Shown: positions 1-10,246 of the stretch, one piece after another | Numbering within the stretch: position 1 is the stretch's first letter | Layout of the letters: each line of letters starts with the position of its first letter | The notes under the pieces: generated by a model | Databases searched by the model: none | Told to the model about the DNA's origin: nothing | What the model saw: the letters and a program-made list of their open reading frames with translations, nothing else | Translations under genes and position numbers: made by a program | From: Areca catechu | Taxonomy: Eukaryota > Streptophyta > Magnoliopsida > Arecales > Arecaceae | Reading direction: 5' to 3' | Assembly (NCBI GenBank): GCA_021397845.1 | Contig: CM038044.1 | Span: 101,678,942-101,742,941, forward strand | DNA length: 64,000 nt

Positions 1-3000
1 GACAGACAGAGTTTTGTACAAGTAGAAGTGCACTCTGGCTATCATAGTGCACCCTGATAGCCTCCTACTCGAGGCCCATTTCCAATGCTAAGCCCTTCAA
101 CCATAGGGCCTCCTTTGCTACCTCTGTAATACCAATGTACTCTACCTCCGTGGTTGATAAATCCGTAATGGGCTACAAGCATGATCTTCATGAAATAGGA
201 TCTCCATACAAGCTGAAAATAAAACCTATCATCGAGCGATGGGTGTCCACATCTCCACCAAAATCTGCATCCACGAACCCTCTTATCAGCCCTTGAGCCT
301 CCTTGGATGTATTGGAGAGTCTCTTGGCACCTCCTCGCTATCCGTAGCATATGCCAACTCCAACTGTGCCCACCAAGTACCTGAATACTCCCTTCAGTGC
401 TTGCTAGTGCTCCCTGTCAAACTGTACCATGAACCTGCTGACCTAACTCATTGCATGGGCGATATCCTGCCTACAACAAACCATGGTGTACATAAGACTT
501 CCTACACCAGAGGCATACGACACCCTCTCCATCTCCTAAACCTCCACCTCAATCTATGGTGCCATGATCTTCGAGAGTCTGAAGTATCCAGCAATAGGCA
601 GCTCTATCAGTTTTGCTTCCTTCATCCCATATCTCTCCAAAACCTTCTTTATATAACACCCTGAGATAAATGTAGCACCTTCTTGGCTTGGTCTCTAAAG
701 ATTTCCATCCCTGAGATCTTTCTTACAGGCCCTAAATCTTTCATCCCAAACTCCCGAGATAAAGCTACCTTCAATTCTTGCACAATCTTTATACTCTTGC
801 ATGCTATCAGCATGTCATCTATATATAAGAGTAGATAGATCCTAGAGCCATCATCCAAAGTCCTCACATAAACATAAGAACCATGATCACACCTAAAAAG
901 TCCAATGCTCCTTACAAAAGTATCAAACTGCTTGTACCACTACCTTGGCGATTGCTTCAACCCGTACAGTGACTTATGTAATAAATAGATTTTCCCTTCT
1001 GATCCTAGCTCTTTAAACCCTGGGGGTGCTCCATATAGATGCTTTCCTCTAGATGCCCATGGAAAAATGCCATCTTGACATCCATTTGCTCCAGCTCCAA
1101 GTCTTGAGCTGCTACAATGCTTAGTAGTACCCTAATGGAAGTATGTCTGACAACGAGAGAGAAAACCTCGCTGAAATCAATTCCTTCCTTCTGAGAGTAT
1201 CCCTTGGCCACTAATCAAGCTTTGAACCTGATAACTCCCTATTCCAAAGGTCCCTCCTTGCATTGGTAAACCCACTTGCATGCTATAGGTTTCTTTCCTT
1301 GTGACAACTTTACCAATCACCATGTATCATTCTTGTAGAGAGACTGCATCTCCTAGGACATTGCTTGGACCTACCTCTCTTTGTCTTGGCTCTCCATAAC
1401 ATCCTCATAGGTGTAAGGGTTTCCATTGGCTATCACCAGGGCGTATGACACTATCTCTCCAAATCCATATTGATCCGGTTGCTTGATATTCCTTTTGGGC
1501 TTATATAGCGCAACCTCGATATCCCTCCTGAGCCTGGCCCACTCTTGCTGGTCCTCCTGGCTTCCATCACCTGTCTGAGTTCTCGTCACATGTGGAGACA
1601 CACTTTGAAAGTGCTCCACCTGAATATCAAGTCCTTTAGATGCACCTGAAAGTGGCAAAATAGAAAATGATGTGAGCTATCCAGTGCTGCCCTACTGAAT
1701 TGCCTGCTACTCCTGTTGCTCCTCCATGCCACCTGACCTTTAGAGAACTGAATTTTCATCAAAGGTCACATCCTTACTGATGACGATCTTTATCTCCAAG
1801 GGATCCCACAACTGGTATCCCTTAACTCCTCACGGATATCCTAAGATTACCATATTTCAAGATCTAGCATCCAATTTACTCAGCTTACCAGCACCTACAT
1901 GCACAAATGCCGCGCACCCAAACACATGTAGATGGCTCAGCCCAATCATCCTTCAAGACCATCTCTCCTCTGGACTTTCACCATCTAACTTAGTGTGAGG
2001 TGACCGATTCACCAAATAATAGGTTGCACCAACCGTGTCAACCCAGAATGCCTTAGGAAGCCCTGCCTACAGCCTCATGCACCGTGCCTTTCCATAAGGA
2101 TCTTGTTCATTCATTTGGCCATCCCATTTTATTGAGGAGTTCCTCTAACCAAGAAGTATCTTTTGATGCCACACTCCTTATAAAAAAATTTGAACTCCTT
2201 GCTGGTGTACTCTCCACCATTGTTTGACCACAGACACTTCATACTTCTACCCTGCCCTTCTCCACTTTAGCTTTCCACACCTTGAATCTTGAGAAGACTT
2301 CTGATTTTTCATTCACAAAATAGACCCAAACCTTCCTAGAAAAATCATCTATCAGGGTCAAGAAGTATCTCACTTTATTTATGGCTGAAATCGGAGCCAG
2401 TCCCCACACATCAATGTGAACTAGTTCTAGTGGGGCTGCATTATGGGCTGAACTACTGACAAACTAAACTCTCTTCTATTTTCCCATATGGCATGGCTTG
2501 CATACCTCTGAAACTCCTCCATCCATATCTGGAATCAATCCATGTTTGCTCAGCTCCTTCATCCCACGATCTCCCATATGGCCTAGGCGGTAGTGCCATA
2601 ATCGATGAATCCCCTACTGATCCTGCGCTGTAGCTAATGTATCAGTCTCCTTAGTCACAACTGATCCCTCCATGTTGTAGAGGTTATTATCCAACCTTCT
2701 TTCATCATTATCATAGCTCCATTTGAGATATTTAGAACTCCACTCTTGGCTCAACTGCTAAAGCTGAAATCGCTCTGCTCCAAGTAGCCAAGTGACACTA
2801 GACTTTTCTTCAGTTTAGGAACATGCTTTACATTTGTAAGAGTCCTCATGATCCCATCGAACATCCTCACTCGAACATTTCCAATACCAGTGACCTTGCA
2901 TGAGTGATTATCTCCAAGTGTCATGCTTCTCTCATCAATCTTGGTCTAGGTCACAAAGCAAGATTGATTCGGGATGTAGTGATGCAAATAGGCGGAGTCA

Positions 3001-3099
3001 AGAGTCCATATATCTGTATGATGCCTGTAACCATCTGATATAACCAAGAGATCATCCTTCACCTCTTTATCAGCCACCATGCTCAAAGAATCAGATCCA
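1..3099 (-). pseudogene. Copia pol remnant: PR, IN, RT, partial RNase H
   Basis: Minus-strand fragments run from about 3099 down to the window edge. The protease region (about 3090-2960) has WTLDSAYLHHY where DSG/DSA is expected. The integrase zinc finger is visible at about 2620-2480 (WHYRLGH, then CKPCHMGK), followed by HIDVWG of the catalytic core. The RT pieces are at 1211-1005 (QMDVKMAFFHGHLEE) and 867-649, where LLLYIDDMLIA carries the catalytic DD. The RNase H piece near 250-50 contains STTEVEYIGITEVAKEALW. Many in-frame stops and frame changes separate these blocks, so no functional polyprotein is possible. Normal copia pol would extend a little further left than the window. Confidence 0.85.
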
Positions 3100-3844
3100 C
3101 CTTTGTCTCCCTTCTAGTTCTTCTATTGTGGGCAATCTCGTTTAAAGTGCCCAATCTCTTTTCACTTGTAGCACTTTGCTTCATTCCTGCTCCTGCTCTT
3201 CCTCCGGAACTTTGAACATCCCCTTTGCTTGGGTCTTTCCCTTCCTCTTCCAGATCTCTCCCCCATGGCCAAGCTCTCCTGGGGAACACCTTCCTTGGTC
3301 AACTTCTCCCTCTGCTTGTTAGACCACAGCACCGAGACCATATCTTCACACTCTAAGGTCTCCTTGCCATAGAGCAATGTAGTGACCAATGAATCAAAGG
3401 AAGGGGGCAGAGAGCAAAGCAAAAGCAATGATTTGTCTTCCTCCTCTAACTTACCCTGATGTTCAGTAACTTGTTGCATATCTAGTCAAACTTTTGAATG
3501 TGATCCACTACGTTTCTGCCCTCCTACATCCGAAGACTGTAGAGCCTCTTTTTCAGTATCAGTTTGTTGCGCATGTTCTTCCCCATGTAGAGATTGTGCA
3601 ACTTTTACCACAAACCCTTCGGGGTCTTCTCCTTTATCACCGAGTAGAGAGCCACATTCACCAAACACCCTCTAATCATGGCATAGGCCTTCTTTTCCAA
3701 AAACATCCATTGCTTCTCCGACAACCCGTTAGGCTTTTTCTCCAATGCCTGATCCAGATCCAACTGAACCAAGAGATCTTCCACACAGACTTTCTACATG
3801 GAAAAATTTTCTTTCCCATTAAACTTCCCAAAATCAACCTTCAT
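3100..3844 (-). pseudogene. Copia gag remnant
   Basis: The likely start is the minus ATG at 3844, which opens with MKVDFGKFNGKENFSM, a common N-terminus of Tork-type gag. An in-frame TAG follows at once where family members usually have Trp, and a second stop (TAA) lies further on. The longest open part is 3479-3162. The zinc knuckle near 3170-3130 reads CYK-stop-KEIGHFKRDC, so its second Cys codon is a stop. Gag would package the RNA. This copy cannot make a full protein. Antisense reading of the same DNA gives the apparent plus-strand ORF 3494-3994, which I do not treat as a gene. Confidence 0.8.
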
Positions 3845-3982
3845 GCTACTACCCATGGCCGGATCCAAGACAAACATGCAACAAATAAACCAAGGGATTT
3901 GAGAAATACCTTGATAGGAACCTTGCTGAAATTTTCACTTGAAGATCTACAACTTCCGGTATCTCCCACGAACTCCAAGCAA

Positions 3983-3999
3983 CTCAGGATTTGATACCA
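3983..3999 (-). other. Primer-binding site, tRNA-Met type
   Basis: On the minus strand this reads TGGTATCAAATCCTGAG, close to the TGGTATCAGAGC complement of initiator tRNA-Met used by most plant copia elements. It sits 5 bases inside the LTR edge. Confidence 0.8.
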
Positions 4000-4004
4000 C
4001 TTAT

Positions 4005-4946
4005 TGAAGCACATTTCTAGGTGCATGGACAACCTTCTACCAGCAACCAACCTTAGAACATTATATTGGAAGCAGCAGAAATAGGGGATTGAAGCAATCA
4101 GCCTAGTAGGGATTTAACCTTCTTGTGTAGAAATCTTCTAACTTGTTCAAAGTGCTCCAAACATTTCAGATTTGATATGGATGTGAAACCACCTCTCTTG
4201 GAACCTCCAACTAGTGAGGATTCATCTCTCCAAAGATCCTGGTTGAACTCCAAAAGGATAGGGAGAGGGCTGACTCCAAAGATACTAGGTGCTAGGTTTC
4301 CTACTTGGACTAGGAAACCAAGACAATCTTCTTCCAATGCCCACCAATTTAATCAAACCTCTTCCAGATCTAATCCCCCTCAAAATAGGACATGGAACCA
4401 ACCTTGAAGAGGCCTAAGATCACCATGTTTGATGGGAATAGGATTTGTAAGTGGGCGGCACAAGAATCCCTTGTGTTAGGGATTCCTACTTCGACTAGAA
4501 GTCCCTAGGTGATAAGGAATTTTTCCCTTCCTAGGGTGTGGTGGCTTAGATGCTGATACTACCCTAATAGAGAGCGACAACTAGAGAGGAAGAGAGGGAG
4601 GAAGAAGATGGATATCAAGGAGAAAAGGTTATTTTACTATGACAACTCCAATCAGCCCCATATACAAAGTATATATATATTAAGTCACCATGACCTAACC
4701 CTAAAACTCCCATAGGCCAACTTAATGCATAATTGAGTTTTCCAAGCCCAAGTACATCCTTGACTCATCCCAATCATACATACCTAGAACTTAAAACTAG
4801 CACAATACAAGTTGGCCCCTTAAGGCCCAAGTCTCCTGAACTTCAAGACCCTAAAGGCTAACAGCCTTTCATCCTAGGACCCAAACTAGCCCTAGAAATT
4901 TTATGACAGCATCATGATCATTGGACCTTGGCCTTAAGATCCAACA
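4005..4946 (-). repeat. 5' LTR of the left-edge copia element
   Basis: It lies directly outside the PBS and has TG...CA ends in both readings. On the minus strand it begins TGTTGGATCTTAAGG and ends next to the PBS. It is about 942 bp. The partner LTR is beyond the window, so the outer edge at 4946 rests on the TGTTGG start only. Confidence 0.7.
4670..4681 (-). promoter_or_regulatory. Possible TATA box of the copia LTR
   Basis: A run of TATATATATA sits about 270 bp from the start of the LTR in minus orientation, a plausible U3 position. Such AT runs are common by chance. Confidence 0.3.
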
Positions 4947-5002
4947 ATACTTATATCTTAATTGCATTGCTAAGGGACTAGCAATGACTAAGTTTAGGGG
5001 TG

Positions 5003-6590
5003 TGATAAGTCTATCAATTATCCCAATTTAACCATTAAAATAAGTATTAATTAATTTATATTTATTAAAAATTAATATTTTTTATTGAAGTTTTGCAAAA
5101 AAGGAGATTATAAATTAAAAGATCTCGATTTTTGGAGTCCAACGGTGTAGATGGCACTCAAATAGGAGTTTGAACGAGACCGGAATTCAATTTTGAAGTT
5201 TATTAAAGAAAATGCACATAAAGCAACTGGTCAACCCTGGATCGGCCGCTTAGTCTACGGGAGCTTGCCTGGTCCACCAGTAGCCATGGTTCATGGTCCA
5301 TGGCTTTAAGCCATAGACCATGGAGGATTTTCAGCCATTTGTCACCTGACTTGAGATGCCAGAGCTGTCGTGCCGCCACCGCTCGCCGCCGCCCCTCACT
5401 AATTTTATGCACCGAATGCCTGCTACTGCTCCTCCCCTCTTCCTCCCAGTTCTTTGCTCGAGCAGCCACCCCGTCATCCGAGCCACCTCCTTATCACCAC
5501 CCATCACCACCTGCTACTGCTGATCACCACCTGCCACCGTTCTTCCGGAGTCACCACCATCCTTCTCCATGTCATAGGAAATCATTGTGAAGCAGTTGAA
5601 GCCGCCCGATGTCTTCCTCCCCACCATCGATCACTGCCCCCCTCTCAGCCTGATCCACTGTCGTCGGCCACCGTGTCCACCACCTCATGCCACCAACCAT
5701 CCATTATGATGGGGAGAAGCACAATCCTAGTAAGAGACCTAGAGATCAGAATCCTATGAGTCCGAATCAAACTTTATGTGCCTGAAGAAGAAACAAGCGT
5801 CGATCAACCCATCCAATTATACATCAGATGATTGAGAATTTCCTATACGATATCTAGCTGATCTTGAGCTCGATTGTCTCCAAATTTGACCAGAAGGAAG
5901 CCCTAGACAAGCTTTATTTAAAGAAACCCTAGGCTATAGAAGAAAGCATCCTAGAGAGAGGATATGATACAGGATAGAGAGCTTAGCTTTAGATTACAGG
6001 TTGGCCTCTAATAGTGAGGTTTCTTAGAGGAGAGTTTTATTCCTACACCATCTTCAAGCCTATAACATCTCCAAGACAATATCCAAAGAGGAAGAAGAAG
6101 GGAAAGCCTAGTTCACTCCATGGAGTACAATGGAAGAAGGCGAAGTGATATCAACTAACTTCCTGATGAGACTGTATCAATCAACTTCGAATACTTTGTT
6201 ACCACTTTTAGTAGTTTATTTAATTATTATTTTTAATTTCTTATAATTAGATTCTTTTTTAATTAATGTAATATTTATTTTTATGCACTTTAAATTCTTG
6301 TTATTTATTTTTATTGCAAGTAGATGTTAATATTTGACAAGCAGATCGAACATACCAAGTTTTCATTCTCTATTGCACTTTGATTCTCCATTTTACCGAC
6401 TTTGAGTTTTTTTCTTTATTTATAAAAATCAAAGATTTCAAACTATCCTAAACATTGCCTTCTCTATGGATTTGACTCGACTAATCTTTTTCATGTATTT
6501 TTAATTTTTTTTAAAAGTCAATTAAGTAAATTAATAGCTACAGTGTCTTAACAACAATATCACGATCCTATCATTCAATCTATTTCTAGT
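5003..6590 (+). repeat. Athila-like gypsy LTR relic
   Basis: It begins TGATAAGTCTATCAATT and follows the plan of the better preserved LTRs at 20309-22106 and 45746-47770. The parts in order are an AT-rich start, a hairpin of ggtccatggct-type repeats, a segment rich in CACC/CCACC, a TTTATTTAAAG box near a leader, and an end containing a gacTCGACt stretch. The right end is uncertain (about 6556-6600). No internal region, PBS or partner LTR in the same orientation adjoins it, so it is a solo or truncated LTR. Proline- and histidine-rich ORFs inside it (5300-5759) are chance readings of the CACC tracts. Confidence 0.55.
5296..5318. repeat. Near-perfect hairpin in Athila-like LTR
   Basis: GTCCATGGCTT, a TA loop region, then AAGCCATAGAC: arms of 11 bases with one mismatch. 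Related ccatgg-rich inverted repeats recur in the other LTRs of the family near 20550-20640, 40617-40690 and 47460-47510. Confidence 0.6.
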
Positions 6591-6774
6591 CTACGGATAT
6601 GATTTTAGGTTCTAATGATCGATGACCTAGCATATACCCTACAGTAGTACTCTAAAACAAACAATAGTTTAATTTTTATAATTTTAATTTTTTATTAAAA
6701 AATAAAAGAATGAAAGAAAATCTAAAGAGAAAAATCCTAAGAGAGTCCTTGATTAGAGATAATAGATGAGAGAG
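6591..6774 (-). other. Leader fragment of a minus-strand Athila-like element
   Basis: AT-rich and purine-rich sequence. Followed past the Sirevirus A insertion to 18051, it aligns by eye with the untranslated leader at 45020-45250 of the Athila-like element on the right. No gene is visible. Confidence 0.5.
6770..6774. repeat. Target-site duplication (left), GAGAG
   Basis: Five bases before LTR1 of Sirevirus A; the same GAGAG follows LTR2 at 18046-18050. Confidence 0.85.
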
Positions 6775-8299
6775 TGTTGACCACATAAGTGATTTTGATG
6801 ATAACAAAATATTGGAGCATGCATTTATTTTACTAACAACTCTTCAAGTATTTTACAAGCTTTTGTAGGATGATTTCATTATTTAATTTCAACTCCTACA
6901 TTTCTAGTTTTGAAATGAGTTGTGTTATAAGTGATTCATGTAAAGAAGAACCCAAAGAAAAAGTTAAGTAAAAATCATGAAAATGGGTTACTTCTAGATG
7001 TGTTTCAAGCTCAAAGTTTTCTAGAAAAGATTGGTTAGAAGAGTTTGAAGGCATCTTGAGACTTTGAAGACTTGCTAGATGATTTCTGGAGAAAAACTGA
7101 TAATTCACTGAAGAATTCATCCGAGCCGGCTCGAAGAGAAGATAGCCAACTCTGGCACATGGCATGCATGAAGATTTCTAGCACACAAGCATCTGAGCCG
7201 ACTCTAAGGAACCCGAGTAGACTCATCCAGTTAATGATTTTCTGAATCAGACAACCAAGTTGACCCAAAGGGAATCCGAGCCGACTATATTGTAATGTCA
7301 GACATCCGAGTGGACACTTCAGAGATTCGAGCCGACTCTCCCAGAGTCCAGAAAAAGAGTTATGAGAACTACAGCCAACCGTGCCGACTCTAAAGAGAAA
7401 GAGCTAACTCTTCCAGACTGGATTTTTAAACACCTGAGTATCCGAGCCGACTCGAAGTAAGGCAAGCCGACTCTTCCAGAATAAGAAAACAAGCTACTAA
7501 GAAACCTAGCCGACTCTAATGAAGGGAGCTGACTAGACCAGAACTACTCTATGGATCGAGTCGACTAGAAAGTCAATTTCAGGCCTATAATGACTAGTTC
7601 CAGAACTTGATTGAACCACTTTAGGAAGAGGGAATGAATATTTAATGCTTACTTGAGCTTGTGAGCAAGAGAGCACTGAAGATCATTCAAGATAGTCTTC
7701 AAGTCTTCACCAACTCGCATCTAAAGCTTGAAGCATTTATTGAAGAAGTTAAAGAAGCCAACCAAGTACATTGAAGTGCAATCAATTGGGCTTCTCTTGA
7801 GCTGCATCGACAACCATTTGACAAAATTTGTTTATCATTCTGTTGCTTTCTCTTTACAATTTTTTTGAATTGTTGTGTTATTGGCGAGCTCGGTTTAAAA
7901 ACCAAATAGGTTCTTGGTTAGCCTATGTTAAAACCAAGTGTTGGGTTCTTGGTGATCCTGTTAAAATCAAGTGTTGGGTTTCTTTGATGAGCCTGGTTTA
8001 AAAATCAAAGTATAAAGGTTTGGATTGTGAGCCTATTAAAACAATCCGACTGTATTCTAGTGGGGGATATAGTGAAAATCCCAAGTAGTAATCTTGGATA
8101 GTGGATATAGGAGCTGGGTTGCTCCGAACTACTATAAATTTTTTGTGTTTATATTGTGGACTCTTTATATATCGTGCTCTGCTTTTAATTATCTCAATCA
8201 TAACACTTAACACTTCGAGAAATTTTCAAAGAGCATATAATTGCTTAAACTTTTTAAATTCCCATTTCACCCTCTCTTGGAAAAGCCACCTAGGCAACA
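6775..8299 (+). repeat. LTR1 of Sirevirus A
   Basis: It starts TGTTGACCACATAAG and ends GGCAACA just before the PBS. It is 1525 bp against 1650 bp for LTR2; most of the difference is one deletion of about 103 bp at 7610/7611, covering the position of the TATA-like box in LTR2. It contains the palindromic motif array 7120-7570. The short ORFs inside (7165-6896, 7268-7035 and others) are not genes. Confidence 0.92.
7120..7570 (+). repeat. CGAGCCGACTCG-type motif array in U3 (LTR1)
   Basis: About 15 imperfect copies of (C)CGAGCCGACTC(G), irregularly spaced. The core is a partial palindrome with CGAG/CTCG arms. Palindrome-rich cis regions are known from maize Sirevirus LTRs, so a regulatory or silencing-target role is likely (inference). 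Confidence 0.75.
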
Positions 8300-8301
8300 A
8301 C

Positions 8302-8315
8302 TGGTATTAGAGCAG
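8302..8315 (+). other. PBS of Sirevirus A (tRNA-Met)
   Basis: TGGTATTAGAGCAG lies two bases after the LTR, one mismatch from the usual TGGTATCAGAGC. Confidence 0.88.
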
Positions 8316-8356
8316 TATCTCTAAATACATTTTGAGTAAAGATTGATGGCTCATCC

Positions 8357-10233
8357 ATGAGTACATCTTTGGCCGAAGGCTAATCTACTAATAGACCTCC
8401 ACTCTTCACGGGCACAAATTATTCCTATTGGAAAGCTAGAATGAAAATCTATATTCAAGCTATCGTTTTCAATTATGGAAGGTCATTTTAAAAAGGCCAC
8501 AAATTCTCATGATCAAAATTAATGGTATGGATGTCTCAAAGCCTGAAGAGGACTGGGATGAACACGACATGAAGTTAGGAGAATTAAATGCCAAAGCCAT
8601 GAATATATTATACTGTCCTTTGGATACTAACGAGTTCAATCGAATTTCTACTTGCTCTTCTGTAAAGGAAATTTGGGACAAACTCGAAGTGACCCATGAA
8701 GGAATTTTCCAAGTGAAGACTTCGAAAATTAATCTTCTTGTACATAGTTATGAACTTTTCAAAATGGAACCAACTGAAACTATCTTTGCCATGTTTACTC
8801 GCTCTACAGATATTATTAATGGTTTTAAAAGTCTTGGTAGGGTTTATTCAAATGCTGACTTAGTACAGAAGATCCTTAGATCACTTTCGAACAAGTGGGA
8901 CCCCAAAGTGACTGCCATCCAGGAAGCAAAAGATCTAAACACCTTATCTCTGGATGAATTAATGGGTTCACTCATCACACATGAACTTACCATGCAGCAT
9001 AGAATTGATGATGATCAGAAGAAGAAGAAGACAATAGCCTTCAAAGCTGCATCGATTCAAAGCAAGATGAGAAATCAAAAGATGACTGCATCTCTTTCGA
9101 AGACGATCTAGAAGACGAAGATATCATAATGGTCGTGAGAAGATTCAGAAGGTTTATGGGAAAGAAGAAAGGAAGATATTTTAAATAATTCTATAAACGA
9201 GGTGAGCACTCCAAGGACAAGGACAATGATAAAGAAAAAGAAAAAGAACAAGTGCCCGCATGCTATGAATGTAAGAAACCAAGGCACATTCATCCTGACT
9301 ATCCTTTGTTAAAGAAATCATTCAAGAAGAAGAAAAAAAGCTATGGTTGCTATATGGAGCGACAGCGAGTAGTCGACTTCATCTGAAGAAGAAGAGACCA
9401 TAAAAACTGCTAACTTTTGTCTAGTGGGTCTCGAAGATGAGGTAACATCCCCCGAACTTCAATTAGAATTTACTTTTGATGAATTGAATTATGCTTTTCA
9501 TGATTTACTATCTGAATTCAAAAAGGCTGGAGTAAAGATAAGAACTTTAAAGAATATCAATGATTCTTTATAAAAGGAGAAAGAAGATATTTCAAAAAAG
9601 AATAATCTATTGTAAAAGAATTTACATGTCTTTTCTGAAAAATACAAAGCTTTGGAAACTGAAAACAATGCATGTCTTGACAAGAATAAAGCTTTAACTA
9701 TTGAAAATAATGACTTGAAAAAGGAGGTTAAAAAACTTAAGCCATTGGTTGAAAAACTAACCTTATCTTCAAATAAGCTTGAGTTAATTTTAAAAGACCA
9801 AAGAATTTCTAGAAACAAAGCTGGAATTGGTTTTAATTCTTCAATTTCAAATGAAATTTTAGCTACTAAATTCATACCTTCAAAATCTTATGTTTCAAAA
9901 TCAATATCTCAAGAAGCTTTTGTATCTAATCCTTCTGCATCCATTTCCAAAACTATAATGTATGTACCTAAGAATTTAAATAGAAAATCTTTTATGAGAA
10001 AAAGTTTTACATCTCCATCAACATCTAGAACTTCAATTCGTATATCTTTTCAAAATTCTAGAATTATATGTTATGCATGTCATGGAGTTGGACATAAATT
10101 CTTTCAATGTAATTCATTAAAGAAAAATGCATATTCTAATAATAGAATTAAAAGAATTTGGGTTCATAAAGGAATCACCTCCGCTAACCTGCAAGGACCC
10201 AAGTTAGCTTGGGTACCTAAAAGAACTTCTTGA
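8357..10233 (+). pseudogene. gag of Sirevirus A, broken
   Basis: The start chosen is the ATG at 8357 (MSTSLAEG), about 40 bases after the PBS; an upstream ATG at 8346 hits a stop at once. Stops occur within the first 55 codons. The best preserved segment, 8509-9108, has the core with SSVKEIWDKLEVTHEG and LRSLSNKWDPKVTAI typical of copia gag. After a frameshift the first zinc knuckle (about 9261-9302) reads CYECKKPRHIHPDY, so its last Cys is lost. A coiled-coil Lys/Glu-rich stretch follows (about 9480-9800), and then an intact second knuckle, CYACHGVGHKFFQC, at about 10072-10113. The protein ends KRTS at 10233. The two knuckles match gag of Sirevirus B. Confidence 0.85.
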
Positions 10234-10246
10234 TTGTCTTGCAGGA
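10231..10246 (+). promoter_or_regulatory. Splice-acceptor-like site at the gag/pol junction (A)
   Basis: The gag stop TGA is followed by TTGTCTTGCAG|GAATG. The CAG starts the pol reading frame, which is shifted by two bases relative to gag. The same layout occurs in Sirevirus B. Confidence 0.4.

Larger units (their letters stand above)
1..4946 (-). mobile_element. Degenerate Ty1/copia (Tork/Tnt1-like) retrotransposon, 5' part
   Basis: Read on the minus strand this holds, in order, an LTR (4005-4946), a tRNA-Met-type primer-binding site, gag, zinc knuckle, protease, integrase, RT and the start of RNase H, after which it leaves the window at position 1. The order gag-PR-IN-RT-RH defines Ty1/copia. 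The gag stretch with EEEDKSLLLLCSLPPSFDSL followed by a TLLYGKETL-like block resembles Tork/Tnt1-type gag (inference from family knowledge). Stops and frameshifts occur in every domain, so it is a dead copy. Its 3' LTR lies outside the window, so no TSD can be checked. Confidence 0.88.

Noticed and set aside
3494..3994. 166-residue plus-strand ORF
   Set aside because: Mirror image of the copia gag on the minus strand.
5300..5759. Histidine/proline-rich ORFs
   Set aside because: Translations of CACC/CCACC-rich LTR sequence; no conserved protein, similar ORFs in every frame.
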